Assembly (NCBI GenBank): GCA_030533445.1
Contig: CM060070.1
Coordinates: forward strand, 32,766,001 to 32,830,000
DNA length: 64,000 nt
DNA from: Cyprinodon diabolis
Lineage: Eukaryota; Chordata; Actinopteri; Cyprinodontiformes; Cyprinodontidae
Direction: 5' to 3'
The position numbers were made by a program, and so were the translations under genes. Below are positions 11,251 through 23,869 of the stretch, in pieces (position 1 is the first letter of the stretch; each line of letters begins with the position of its first letter). The notes beneath the pieces were generated by a model. It was not told where the DNA came from. It made no database searches and worked only from the letters and a program-made list of their open reading frames with translations.

Positions 11251-11924
11251 AAATCAGCCTGTTGAAGAAAAGATCTGATTTAATATGGGGGAAAGAGTGA
11301 GATTAAAAGAAGGTCTGACTGTTGGGAAACATATATTTGTGTGGGGGTTTTATTTGGGCTTTCTGAGTGACATGTGATGTATTCATGAGAAGGAGGGCAA
11401 AGAAAAGGGCCTCGCTTGGAGCCATTAGCCTCTGCAATAAATCTGCCGGGACCTGGGCGACTTGGCCCTTCGGCGGCAGGTATTTCCTGCCTCTTGATCT
11501 CGGGAGGCAGAGCTCATTTTTGGCTGGTGGGGTTTCGGTCTGCATAATAAGTAGAAGTTTGATGCCAGCAGTTTATTATTCGGCTGTATGTGGAAGATCC
11601 CAGCTGGTTTTGGTGGTGGTGCTTTTTTTTTTTATGCTCTTTAATGGGCTGGTGAGCAACCAGCTCCTTTAATTGGGAAATTTTGTCAAGAAGCACATGG
11701 AAAAAAAGTGCAACATACTTCGTAACTTACAGCCATTTCTTAAAAATTAAAGTTCCAACAAAACAGCCACAACATAATGTTGTAATTGTCAATAAAAAGC
11801 TGTGCTTTCAGCTGAATCAACTGGGTTTTCTTTCTGATGATGAATGGTTTGCTTTTGTTATTTCCTCAGAGAACTGCCAGACGACACGGAGCTGCAGTTT
11901 TACAGATCCTGCACATTTATCCAA
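11251..11924. other. Unique block, possible conserved non-coding DNA
   Basis: 11390-11680 is less AT-rich than its surroundings and free of recognised repeats. It contains homeodomain-type words (TAATAAG, TTTATTATT, TTTAATTG). No splice-supported ORF is seen. It is a regulatory candidate only by exclusion. Confidence 0.2.
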
Positions 11925-12060
11925 TCCAATCCAACTTTATTTATAAAGCACTTTAAAATTTCTCAAAGGACCAATGTGCTGTACATTGAAACAACACAAC
12001 ACCATTACACAGACTCAAATACAAGCGTAAAAGGAAAAATAAAATTAGAACTATAAAATC
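11925..12060 (+). mobile_element. Fish interspersed repeat fragment (CTTTATTTATAAAGCACTTT type)
   Basis: It starts with tandem ATCCA words and AACTTTATTTATAAAGCACT, then CCAATGTGCTGTACATT and an A-rich remainder. This start-and-spacing pattern is common in fish genomes. The family name is not asserted. Confidence 0.5.
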
Positions 12061-12774
12061 TATAATAAAAGTAATTTAAACTAATGTTTTTTGACACAAT
12101 GATGCTGGGAACAATGTTTACTACTCAAGCATTTCTAGTTCTGGTTCTCGCTTTTAGGAAGATCAGAGTGTACCCTCAGTTGATTATGCAATAAAAACCC
12201 TCAGATTTCCCACAGACGGGGGGTCACATCATCAAGTCATGTAACACATCTGTTTTTAAATCTCTAAGGTGTGTTTGGTAACAGAAGGATAACCACAACT
12301 TAGCTCTGGTGTACTGCAGTGCCCACATCATCCAGAGGTTTTACGAGAACTTGGGTCATGTGGAAGATCAACCCACTAGATGAAGTCTCATCTATGCTCT
12401 GCTGGATCTGTTTGGAAGTTTTTGGATAATTTCCATACTAGTTTTTGCAACATTTGCTTTTTAAAACGAAAATAATCATGGGGTTACTGCTTCTTGCATG
12501 AAACATTGTGCGGACACGGAGAAATTGTTAAAAATGCCACAGGCTGTAGTAACATTAAGATTCCATGCAAGGGGGTACAAAAGGTTCCTGAGTCCATCTT
12601 TCTCTGCTGGTTTGCAACTTAAGAAAGTAAAGGAAGTCTGGCTTAATGTTATGATTAAAGGAAGTCTGGCCCTGGGGATCAATTAAAGTTATTTAATCTT
12701 GTTCAAGATGGTTCAGAGCAAGAAATGAAATCACTGCATGGAAATTGTTATCTAATCTAATAAGAACTGCAGGT
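12061..12774. other. Non-coding interval, no gene recognised
   Basis: The short ORFs are chance. No repeat was recognised with confidence. Confidence 0.4.
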
Positions 12775-12958
12775 ATTGTGGGGTGGCAGCTTTGTGGTTA
12801 GGGGATTGCGCTTGGAATACTGAGGTTCCGAGTTCAAGCCCCACTCCCACAAACTTCCACTGTCAGACCCTGAGCAAAGACCCTTAACCTCACAATGCTC
12901 CCTGGTTGCCGCACAATGGCAGCCCATTGCTCCCCATGGGGATGGGTTAAAGGGGAAC
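12775..12958 (+). mobile_element. tRNA-derived SINE
   Basis: It has an A-box-like GTGGTTAGGGGATTGCG and a B-box-like GGTTCCGAGTTCAAGCCCC. It then has the fish SINE body (CTGAGCAAAGACCCTTAACC, TGCCGCACAATGGCAGCCCA, TTGCTCCCCATGGGGATGGG). The copy at 48295-48465 on the - strand has the same body, which confirms the family. Confidence 0.75.
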
Positions 12959-13257
12959 ACTGTTTTTTTTATATTGACCCCTTGATGTTACGTTATTACA
13001 TCATGTTCTACTCAACCATATTAATTTTGTGTCATTTGGAGCTGTTCCAAAGATATTCGGTTTTGTAATATCCAAGTAACGTCCTTCTATGGGCAACGAC
13101 TTGAAGGCAGAAACTAAATTGTTCATTATGTATTCTTTATGGTACGCCAGCATTCATAACATACAGGCGAATTACTGTCCCCCAGACATCCGCGAAATTT
13201 TTTTTTACATTATATGTATTTTTTAAACAAAGCAGAGTGTGTATGACGTCATACAAA
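12959..13257. mobile_element. Interspersed repeat 'family X', copy 1
   Basis: It contains TTACATCATGTTCTACTCAA, TTTTGTGTCATTTGGAGCTG, ACTTGAAGGC, TTCTTTATGGTACGCCAGCA and CTGTCCCCCAGACATCCGC in that order. The same blocks in the same order lie at 20886-21060, and part recurs inverted at 21344-21430. There is no coding capacity. It is probably a non-autonomous DNA element of unassigned superfamily. Confidence 0.65.
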
Positions 13258-13860
13258 CATGGTGCAAAAAAATGCATTGATACGGAAGTTCAGAGCATTA
13301 AATATATATAGTGAAAATATGCAGAATTATGGTGTGGTGCTTTCAGTTTGATGCAGAGTCTGTTACATGATTTAGTTTTCTCAACAGTTCAGCAGTCTAA
13401 TGGCAGTGGGGAAGAAGCTGTTCCGGAATCTGCTGGACCTGCATCGAATGCTGCAAAGCCTCTTCCCAGAGGACAGCAGGGAGAACAGTCCATGGTGGGG
13501 GTGTGAGGGGTCATTTATAATGTCTTTTATGGAGGGAAGAGGAGCCACGATGATCTTCTCTGCAGTTGTCACCATTCTTCTCACGTTGTTCGAGTCTGCG
13601 ACGCTGCAGCCTCCAAACCACACAGTGAGACAGCTGGTCAGAACGAGCTCTATGGTGCTTCGGTATAAGGTTGTGAGAATGGGTGGGGGCAGGTGGGCTC
13701 TCCTCATCCTCCGCAGGGAGTAAAAGCGCTTTTGTGTCCTTTTGACCAGTGAGGTGGTGTTTACAGTCCAGGTGGGGTTGTCTGTGATGTGTACCCCCAG
13801 GAATTTAGTGCTGCTGACCACCTCTACATCTGAGCTGTTGATGAGCATTAATAGCACAGA
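13258..13860 (-). pseudogene. LINE reverse transcriptase C-terminal fragment plus 3' UTR (L2/CR1-like)
   Basis: The - strand frame 13381-13857 contains [40 protein letters not shown] and [19 protein letters not shown]. These are the thumb and post-RT region typical of fish L2/CR1-like LINEs. The non-coding part continues to 13258 and matches the 3' UTR of the + strand copy at 49930-51668. A block present between IKDI and INDPS in that copy is missing here. It is 5'-truncated and dead. Confidence 0.85.
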
Positions 13861-16225
13861 GTCATCTATTCCTAAGTGTTTTATATAAATTAATTACCAC
13901 ATGCAGTTTTAATAATGATTACTGACATTGACTAGTGGCTAAAAAAGCAAATTCCCCAAACTTTTCTGATAAAATTGGTTAATATTCTTGAAGACTACTC
14001 ATTTGTATAAAAAGGATCAAATAAGTCCCAAGCATGGACCCTAACCTAATACAATGCTCCTGTATAGGCAGTCATATGCAGAATGTGGTGCCCAGTGGCG
14101 TCTTAATTCAGCCCCTTTCTAGTGTTGACAGGGTGCGAACATGCAACAAACAAATTACTACATCTAACATACGAGGATTGAAACTTGCTTTTCTTCAGGT
14201 TTCAATCAATAATCCGATGGAGATTTCTGACTGAACTCTACAATGTCAGGATTTCCATCTGGGTTTCCTAACTTTTCTCTGGTTATAGCAGGAAGAAGCA
14301 ATAATTCGGTCATGGCTGTGGGTGGTCATTAGCAGTCTCATTGTTTCCCTCTGTGCTTCCTTCTTTGTTTGATTTTCAAGTCCTAATTCACCCGACCACA
14401 AGATGTCGCTTTTTAGGTTGGGGTTTCTGAACAATCAACTCAGTGTTTTTGGTTTGGTTTACCAACATGGGACAAGAGACTGTCATCACAACTTAAGACG
14501 AAAATGTCTGGAGCTAGTTCAAATGTTTCCTTCCCCCCCCCCCCCCCCCCCCCCCCCCCACCACCACCCCCTCCAACCAGACCAGTTTGCATTCTGGGGA
14601 AAACAGGTTGTAAACTTTAAAGACCGCACCGAAGCGGTTTATGATGCAGGGACACATTGTTCAGTCTTGTTGCTGGGCTTGTATACAAGGGAAACATTGA
14701 AGCATCCGGGCGGTTAGGATCTGAGGGGGAGCTTTATTGGATTCACATGGGCGGCATTTTTAGTCAAACCTAATAGTAATTTGCTCCTCATGTGGCGTTG
14801 TGCGGCAGGAGGAGATGTGGAGGTAATTTGAGTGCAGCTAAAATAATACCTGGTGCTAATTGTGAATTTAACGATCAAGTTGAAATTAGTTCTAGCACTT
14901 CACAGTTGACTTTGATTGATGAGGTTTCTTAATTATTTTCTCCGTTTACACCTAAAGTCAGATTTGTTCAAGAGCCCTCAAGACCATTTAAAGAGAGTTG
15001 AAAAGTGGTTTCTGCTTTCCAGTGAGTGGGTTGGACTGGCAGACCATCTAACAGAACGACACGGACCAGGGTTAGAACATCCGATGGAACTACATGGAAC
15101 AGGGATAGCCTACCTACATGGAAGACTGATTATTAACCTTAACAAATGGGATGAACCATCACCTCTTCTTTGAGTTGTATCCAGAACTTTGCCTGGTTCT
15201 TTGTTTTACCTCCAGATAATCTCTTAAAACCAACCTGGTCGCCGGTGACCCAGTGGACCAATAACTCAAAATGCATAAAATTCCACCGGTAAAATTTTTA
15301 CCAGCAGATGGAGCCATTGCGCACAGCTCTAAGCTGACGCCAAAAGTTCCATACCCCACAGCTCTGGAACTGTTATAGCTAAAGGTCTGAACTTTTCTGC
15401 ATTTGTGGTTGACATGATGTAGAACAAATATAATACAATACAACCTGCTTTTTCTCAAGAATGTCTTTATTGCTGCTGTTCAAAATGGACCTATCATTTC
15501 CAAGAAGAAAAAAAACAACAACTTTGAGTCATGAACCGATGCAGGTTGGTCTGTGTTCTAGTCACCCAATTTAAATTTATATATTAGGAAACTAGACGGT
15601 GTTAGCTTTTAAATAATGTATTTCACATGTAATTTGGCTTTGAGTTCCTAAGTTATTTGCTTTTCCATTTGGGTATGCAAAATACTTATTTATAATTACC
15701 CAAAATGAGGAGGATGTTAAGAGGATAAAAGGGTAATATGCCTTTTACAAGGTGGGTCTCAACTGAAGGAGCTTCAGTATGTCTGTGTTTGCATCCTCAA
15801 TTATGGTAAGATGTAGCAGGATCATTGATCAACCTTCGCATGCTCGACTGGGGATGCCACTCCATCTCTTATGTTGAAGAAGCTGAGATGTATAGAGAAG
15901 CTGTCGGTTTACTGATCTACCTGTCCTTTAACCTTCACACACGCCATTAGATCTGGATCAGGACTGAGAGTAGAACATTCCTTGCACACATTTCACTGAA
16001 AGAAGATCCAGCTCTTACTGGTGGTACTACGAGTTCTGTCTTGTATTGAAAACATGGCAAATTCCTGATAAATGTAAAAATTTTTAATAACCCTATTTTC
16101 CATTCTGATTTAATAGACAGAGCAGGAGAAATCTCTGTGGTGAGGATCTGCATCTGGACCTAAATTCTACTAACAGTGAGTTTAAATGGCTGTGAGAAGA
16201 TACTCAGGAACCAGCAAACCTATTA
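13861..16225. other. Long non-coding interval with a homopolymer tract
   Basis: No gene was recognised. The C27 run at 14533-14559 is listed separately. The block 14740-14900 is unique-looking, with homeodomain-type words (AGGTAATTTGAG, GTGCTAATTGTGAATTTAAC). The remaining ORFs lack splice support or family signatures. Confidence 0.3.
14533..14559 (+). repeat. Poly-C homopolymer, 27 bases
   Basis: An uninterrupted run of 27 C, followed by ACCACCACCCCC. The - strand is G27, able to form G-quadruplexes, and the + strand could form an i-motif. The length is probably not exact in the assembly. Confidence 0.9.
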
Positions 16226-16330
16226 GTCATGTTTGTTTGTACTTTGGAAGGAAACTGGAGTACCTGGAGAGAACCAAGGCCTGCATACTGAGAACATGTA
16301 CACTGCTGCAGACAGACCCAAGGCTTTATT
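16226..16330 (-). mobile_element. Diverged SINE-like fragment (reverse orientation)
   Basis: On the - strand it reads CTTGGGTCTGTCTGCAG..., then GGTTCTCTCCAGGTACTCCA. These are the diverged CATGGAGTTTGCATGTTCTC and GGTTCTCTCCGGGTACTCTG segments of the fish SINE-like repeat found at 1099 and 24717. Confidence 0.45.
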
Positions 16331-18279
16331 CCCTCTCTGTCTCTCTCTCTCTCTCTTCCAGTCTCCATATTCTCTGTATTTACGGCATGAGGAAATCTGC
16401 TGCCATGCATATAGAAACCAAAGGCCCAGACCGGAGCCTGATCCGCTTTGAGCAAACCTGAAACCGTGTGTGAGGAACGCTGCTCACTCATCATCTCTTC
16501 TGTTTGAAGGCAGGAGGCCGAGTCGGAGCGGGGTGGGGGGCAGCGCCGAAGCAATCCCGCTAATTCGGAGCATGCCGCGTCGTTTTATGAACCAAGCTGT
16601 GAAATATGACTTTAATAACGGTGGCAAATGGCAGCGTCGGCGTCTGGTAGCATGCGAGGGTGAGGCCTGAAAGTGTGGAAAATAAAAGCTGAATTCCTGC
16701 AGTGGGATCAGCACCGACTGCCTCTGCCTGGCACAGCCCACAGCCTCATGAAATGTGAAAACAGTTGTGGGCGCGGCGACTGTCGGCAGAGTAAAATCCT
16801 CCATAAACTCGTGATTAAACCAATGTCGCCTTAATAAGGTCGAACTCTCAAGCTTGGTAGAAGATGAACAGACAGAGACAGTGGACATCCAACAGTCTGA
16901 GCTTTAATGGAGGCCGAGGCGCTTTTTAATTGAGCACCACCCTGGATTTACTCCTGATCTGTGGTGGGAGCTCCAAACCCACAATGTTGATGTTTCGGCT
17001 CAATTTTACAGGCTTTCAGCTAAATTTGGAAAGTGTGAAACCATCTGAAAATAATGACTCTGCTGCAGAGCTGTAGCATTTAATCAGGTTCGGAGATCTT
17101 CTTGTTTGGAGCCTAAAACAGGGCATTTATCACCATCATAGGGGAGACACCTCCAGGACAACGTGAACAGCACGTGTTGGGAAAGTCCCCTGTTCGTTTC
17201 AGCAGTCCTGATACCCTCCTCCTCCCGCAGAAACCACGTCGGTCTGTCTGTCTGCACGCACACACAGACACACTTAATGCACGCAGCGTTCATCGAAAAC
17301 CCTCAGGAGAATTTAAGGAACGCACCGACACGGAGCTCCTGGGATTGTGTGAGAAAGAGTCAAGAGATGTTGTTCATTGTCACATGACATTAGGAGCTCA
17401 GATAGAAACTCTCCACCTCCTAGTCTGAACCGCCTCCACCCCTCCCTACCCTCAAACCCCCAAACCCATAACGCACATCTTGCCTGCAGATGTGGCAAAA
17501 CCGCCAACACTTCAAAGTGCCTCCCTTCAGACCAACAGCGTTCCCTGACGCCAACTGTAAATGTCCTGGACGCAGAGCATGGAAAATATTAAAGCCCCTA
17601 ACTCACGCTGAAGGGCCAGGCTGAAACCGGTAGGGAGGGAGGCAGACTTCTAAAAAAAACCCTAATGACTCATCATTCTGCTGCACAACAACAAGGGAGA
17701 GTCACCTCTGCTGTCTGTTGCTGACAAACATCTGCAGCCCACTCAGCGCAGCGTCATGCACTTACCTGGCATCAGAACGAGCTGCATCATTGGAAGCACC
17801 TCAGAAAGGACTGGGATTCGGGAAGGGGGGGGGGGTGGGCAACATCTCAAGGCCTTTCCGTCCTCAGGCAGCTTGGTTAGGGTAATGAAGTAATGGGAGT
17901 GGGCCCCTAAACAGCTCCATCACCCCCACCCTCCCACTCACACGCATGGAGGACAAATACTGTTTTTCCATCTGTCTTTTGGTGGTTTTAGTCATTATTC
18001 TTACGGTAACTTTTCACACGGCAGATTAATGCCGAGACACAAATGCTGAATTCAAAGATCCACAGCTGGAAACAGCAGGTTTAGAGAGAGGTGGACCGTT
18101 GGACAGGTTTGTGGGCAAACTCTCCTCCTCGGAATCAGAAATCAGGCAGATGGGTTTATTACAGAAAACAAAGATAAACAGGACTGATGTCACAGCTGCT
18201 GGTTTAGGACGCGCTCAGATGAGCTCTGAAACAAAGTACACAAAAAGTGTCCAGAGCTGGATGGATGTCAGTCCCTCCT
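16331..18279. other. Non-coding interval, moderately GC-rich, possible regulatory DNA
   Basis: 16480-16900 is repeat-free, with CpG-containing words and short AT-core words (CTAATTCGGAG, GTGATTAAACC, CCTTAATAAGG). A G11 run lies at 17825-17835. No splice-supported coding region was recognised. Regulatory potential is inference only. Confidence 0.2.
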
Positions 18280-18703
18280 GTGAGTTTATGTTTTTTCTTC
18301 TCTCTGCTCCTGTTGTCAGCATTTCTTGGCTGTTTGTTTATGTACATTTAGGTCTTGCTATAATTGCTCAGTTTTTCTTTTCCATAGAATGCATTTCCTT
18401 AAGATCTCTGTTTATCTTTTTTTTCTCCAGTTTGCAGTTCTTAAGTTTGACTTCTCTGCTAATTGGTCCTCCCTCCTTTGCTACCAAACCTTCATTTTGA
18501 CTCAGCTGCTCTACATTTCCTTCGATTACCTTCTGTCAGTTCTCCAATCAGGCCTCTTTATTTAAGCTCACTGGTTTTTGTTTCTCTTCGCTGGTTTCTT
18601 TTGTTTGCATGTGTGTTCCCCTTTGTCTGATTTGTTTTTTCTTGATTAAAAACAATTTTTTACAACTGACACTCTCTACTCTCGAGTCTTTCACTGTCAC
18701 AAA
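18280..18703 (+). mobile_element. Possible LTR remnant
   Basis: It begins TGTGAG and ends CACTGTCACA, has a TATTTAAG box (about 18560) and a late ATTAAA (about 18645) followed by a pyrimidine-rich stretch. This outline is common to gypsy-type LTRs in fish. No internal coding or target duplication was found, so confidence is low. Confidence 0.3.
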
Positions 18704-20879
18704 TGATGACTTTTTCACTGACCATAAGAAAGGGCTGGACCAAGATGGAGCAGTTCAGCTCTTTCTTCACTACAGCAGACCAAAGAAACTTGGTCATTAC
18801 TGCAAAAAAAGCTCTGATCCATCCCTCTATCTCCTCCTCCACCCTGCCTTCACTCAGGAAGGGGAAACAAAGATGACCAAACTCCTCAGACAGAGAACAT
18901 CTCGGCCAGGAGTGAACATTTTTCAGTAGAGAACCACGATTTCCACAGAGGACCTGACTTTCCTCCTGAATGCTATCCAACGTCAGGATGAAGACTGTGA
19001 CTCTGAGCGCCTCTGAAACATCTCTGAGTCTTTTGGGGTTAAATCTGTTTATTTTAGTCAGTGTTTGTATCCACTCCCACCCCTCAGGTCCTGTAGGAAT
19101 CGGCCTGTTTAGCATTTATCTCCAGTTTTTAACATAAACTGTCAGATTCCTAAGTGACTCTCAGAACCTGAAAACTCAGCTTTCGATAAAATGTTTGAAA
19201 TTCTTTTTTTGTGTGTGTGTGTGTGTGTGTTTGTGTGTGTGTGCGTCTAATTTCAAAAGAAAATATCTTTCCAGATGCGACTTTCATGGAAACGCGGCTG
19301 AATGGATTCATGCATCATATATGGGATGGTGAGCACACAGATTGGTGCTTCCTGCCTGGTCCGTAATCGTTTGCGGTCGGTTCTACAGAAAGATGAAAAA
19401 GGGTGCTGGTTCCCTCAGAGGGGCTCTTTTGGGAGCGAGGGTTGTAATATCTCCTCTGAATCCACAGCCTTGGGAACTTTGACCTCCAGCAGAGAAACCA
19501 AAATAAAAAATCCCCTTCTTACTGCCAAGCCAGCACAACAGGAAGATGGGGCGGTGGAGAAGAGGAGGAGCGATGGAGAACAATAAAGCCTCTCTGTTTG
19601 GCTCCAGATGGGTGCTGTTTGACAGCTCAGAAGCTTTTGTTCTGGTAAAATGAGGAGACACCGCCATGCTTTGCAAGGTTGCCAGACATTGTAGGTTTTT
19701 TTGTAATGATGCACTGCATTGTAAAAAAGAAGGCAGGAGATCCACCATGTCCACAGGGAGAGATGTGGTGAGAAACGGCCTCAGCTGTGGTTTCAGGCCA
19801 GCTTGTACAAATGGACCCTGGATTCAGGTCCACATGCTGGGATTCATTAAGGCCCTTTCCACCATAACAGAAGACCAAACATTTTCTCCTCATTTTCATC
19901 ACAAAAGTATTTATTTTCATCTCTCATTCCCATGCAACAGTGGCACGTTTTCACTAGACTATCAGCTGCAGTCTCTATGCAGTCAAATGTACAGTTTCCT
20001 ATATTTCTCATGACAGATGCCTTTGCTTCCATCACTGCCAAGGTATTACAGGATGTGTTTTCTTTCTGTCTTAACAAAACAAATGAAACAATGTCCAATT
20101 AGACACCTTGTGCCATTTCTTCTCCCACCTGGCAGTGAGGAGGAGAGAGCGGGACATTGCAACTGGTTGCTCTGGAGCAGCCTTGTCAGCTCGGAGTCAC
20201 ATTTAAAAAAGCCTAGTATGAAAACACATCCCAATGGGAGAGACATCGTGTATATGGTCATCAAAATTAGGCTTTGCTCTCACCATAAGTTTGCACTGAT
20301 GTTGGAGTATGAGGGGGCAAATAGACCACACACTGATCTAATTCTAAAACAGGTGGAAAAAGGAAGTTCAGCTCCTGAAGGGCTAGCCCACAAAGCAACA
20401 CAAATTAAGCTGATGATGTGCTGTTTTCCAAACTGTCCTGTGAGCACCTTAACAGGTAACTAATACTCAATGAAATTTTTTTGTTTTGTTTTTTGCAGAT
20501 AAACTTAATAATTTGGGTCTTAATGGACTCAGCATTTTCAGTATTTGGAGAGATTGCCCTCAGATGGCCACAGGGCGAAACACGAATCGCTCTCAGAATT
20601 TCGATTGGTTTCAGATTTTTTAAAAGCCTTTTGTTAGAGAAAAGTCTTCATGGATGAGGAGTCATAAGATTTAACTGGAAATTGAAACATAATATAGAAA
20701 AGTCAGACAATGCTAAAAGTGATAGCAGACTTTTGTGCAAAAACTGCCGTGTGTATCAAAGTCACCTCTTACTGGTCAGTGAACGAAACTATCCCTGATT
20801 GGTTGTACGGCCGCTGAACGTTTTCAACTGTCTGATCTTGCATTGCCAGCCCATTGCCAGCCCATGTATATGCATCCAC
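18704..20879. other. Non-coding interval, no gene recognised
   Basis: It holds a GT microsatellite (19211-19243) and several ORFs of 90-150 codons with no family signature or splice context. Nothing further is supported. Confidence 0.35.
19211..19243 (+). repeat. (GT)n microsatellite
   Basis: Sixteen GT-type dinucleotides with one TT interruption, preceded by a short T run. Confidence 0.9.
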
Positions 20880-21440
20880 GTGTAGTTATTACATCATGTT
20901 CTACTCACCCATATGAGTTTTGTGTCATTTGGAGCTGTTCTGAAGATATTCCGTTGGGTAACGACTTGAAGGCACAAACTAAACTGTTCATAATTTATTC
21001 TTTATGGTACGCCAGCATTCAGAACATGTAGGTGAATCACTGTCCCCCAGACATCCGCAGTTATTTTTTTTTATATGCCGGCTTCCATTCATTCATCCTG
21101 TCCGCTGAACTGCTGCTAGTTCTACTCACATGCCTGGAAGATGTCTAGTGCTACTACCACAGATGATCTCGCTCTCGAAATGGAATGGAACGATTCAGAT
21201 TAGTTCGCCGAATGAATGGAAGGGGTAGAGTGTATCTGCCTGTGGCCCAGGCTACCTGTTATGACTCCAGTCCGCATGCGAGGATGACGTCATACTCACT
21301 CCACTTTGTTTTTAAAACATATAAACATAAAAAATATAACCGTGGATGTCTGGGGGACAGTAATTCGCCTATATGTTATGAATGCTGGCGTACCATAAAT
21401 GATAAATTATGAACAGTTGAGTTTGTGCCTTCAAGTTGTG
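20880..21440. mobile_element. Interspersed repeat 'family X', copy 2, with inverted terminal blocks
   Basis: It repeats the blocks of 12959-13257 (TTACATCATGTTCTACTCAC, TTATGGTACGCCAGCATTCA, CTGTCCCCCAGACATCCGC). At 21344-21430 it returns in inverse with GGATGTCTGGGGGACAGTAA and GAATGCTGGCGTACCATAAA. About 250 bases of interior not present in copy 1 lie between (ATTCATTCATCCTGTCCGCT ... CGCCGAATGAATGG, itself partly inverted). Long inverted ends with a private interior suggest a DNA transposon derivative. No ORF in it was recognised. Confidence 0.6.
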
Positions 21441-23869
21441 CCTTCAGTATCAGGTCCTTAAAGATGCTATCTTTATGTTGCTGTGCAGATTGTGACAGTT
21501 TCGTGTAAACATGTTAAATTCTGCAACAGTACATGTCTACCCACAGCCCAGCCTTTCAATATAATGTTGAGTTTGAATAACTTTTCAACTTTGATTCCGC
21601 AGTTGACACCATTCCAGGTTTCTCCTTGTTCTAAAGGAATGCTCTTTAAAACCATTTCACTCACACACAGACCCTCAGCCAGTTTTTCAGGTAAGAATAT
21701 TTAGTCAGCATTGCTTGTTGTTGTGGGAACTTAGATTATTTTTTCACACCAGATTCAAAGTGACCATCCTTTGTCCTGACCACTCCGCCATTTCTGCTCC
21801 TCTTGTCTAGCTGGCTTCCATGTTTTCAGGCCGCTGCTTTTTTACCAGCATAAAACATGCTGAGATCTGTTTTGGCTGAAATCTGCTATGATTGGCACAA
21901 TCATCAGAAAGTAAACATGGGCTACACTTCACCAAATTAGTTAACGTCTGGGTTTGAAAAGAAGAAAAAACTTGACCAAGTTTTCTTTCATCTTGGGTGA
22001 CAAATTATAATAATTTTAGATTGTGTTTCAGTAAATGTCTTGTTGCTAATTTAAGGAAAAGCTGTCATTTTACATAGTCACCTTAGTATATAATGAGCAT
22101 CGGTTTCAACAATTCTCTAAAATAAAAGTTTAAATGGCTGCAATCTGAGGATTTCATCCTCCAATCTTTGGTTTTATGCCTGAGAGAGTTTTGTTACACA
22201 ACCAACAACAACCTCTTGCATGTCTCAGTCCTTCAGAAACCCTTGTAATACGTCTCTGATTTGTTGGATTGATTCTTTGGTGAGTGTGTTGCTATTCACA
22301 CCACAGATTTTGATTCAAACTCTCAGCTGAAGGTTTTTTTTTTGTTGTTTCATAACTACAAACCAGCCTGAGCCCTCCGAGGGGCCGTATGTTCAGTTCT
22401 GTGAACTAAAATAGCCACAGCTCCTGCTGGGGATGAGATGATACCAAGATCTATAAATAAAAGGTCTGTTTTTCATATTTGAAGGATAAACATTTCTTCT
22501 TTGTGGCTGTTTCCTGAGATCTGGAAAGAGCCCCTTCCTGAGGGTGAAGGTGTATTACTTCTGTATCTTCGGGGCAGTTGGTCACACATCTGGATGCATA
22601 GATGGATAGAAAAGGTGTGATACTGGCTTTTGTCTCCCATGAAAGGAAAGCAGGGCAGGGGAGCTCACACGTCTCCAGCTCACATCATTTCTCACTCTGT
22701 CTGACAGAGAAAACAAGGCGAGCGATAAATTAACCTCATTATGGATTTAATAAGACAAGCATGCCGGTTTGTTTCCAGTTCCAATCCCATCCAAACTTGG
22801 ATAACAGGGTTCAGTCATAATTTATAATAACAACCGGGTTCTGATCGGATTGTTCAGAGAGAGCTTTTATTTGCGTGTGCAGATTGTTGGACCTTGGACA
22901 CTATTAAACCAACAGATTCTCTCTTTATGGGATCAAATGGATCCATGTGTTTGCGTTTTCTATCATTCCTCTTGAAGCACATCACACGTTGGACTCTGAG
23001 GGCACTCTAATCTCCGTTGGACTTCATTGTTCCTCCAATGTCTTCATATGTCTGTTTCCATTAAAGTAATGTGTCATAATCTGCCTTCTGCAGGCCAGAA
23101 GTTAGTCATCCTGTTGTGTAAAACCCAGCAGCAGAGGCGCTGATGGTGGGAAATGGGCTCTTCTCAGCATAATTCAAACCAGGCGCACAAACAGAGACAG
23201 ATATTAATGTTAACAGGTGCTGTTGTTTGTAGTAATTGTTGCCGCGATCACAGGCTCATGTGTTTGAATGTGTCAGTAGGAGAATTTCTCCTACTGTAGC
23301 AGCCTAACTTCTAGATGACACCATGAGATGTCTAAATCCAGAGAAATTTGTTTATTATAGAACTGCCTGATGGACAGATGACTTGTCTAGGAATAGTTGA
23401 TGGACAGAGAGGCCGACTTATCTAAAAATTTGAATGATCCAGAGAAGTTTTGGAGATTCATTATGTCACTTCCAGTAAATAAAACATTTCATTCAAGCAC
23501 TGCTTTTCTAGGTTGTGTCCTGAAAAGAACCTGGGCTGCATTGAAAATTTGAATCTTTTTGACAAAAACCTGGTCTGATTCAGAGAGGCGGCATCCATCC
23601 CACTTTGAAAGCTGCCGCTCTTCTTTCTAGGAATCTGGCCAAATTTATTTGACCTCTAAAACCCTGAATACCCAGGGTGCAAATTAGGAAGCCGAGTCGT
23701 AGTTTAACACACCTCTCTGCAGCTTCTCTACTGTTACCCACTCATTCATCCATCCAGACAGTGTCTTTCCCACAACCAAAATCAAATAAATTAGAAATGA
23801 ATACTAAAGGATTAAATCATGATATTCTAATTAAAATTAAAATAACTCCAATTGGGTGTAAAAGTTAAA
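21441..23869. other. Non-coding interval, no gene recognised
   Basis: No repeat or gene is assigned. The block 22680-22870 is unique-looking and rich in homeodomain-type words (TAAATTAACC, GATTTAATAAG, CATAATTTATAATAAC). Confidence 0.3.

Noticed and set aside
20017..20463. 148-codon ORF
   Set aside because: No recognisable domain; low-information composition and no splice sites that extend it.
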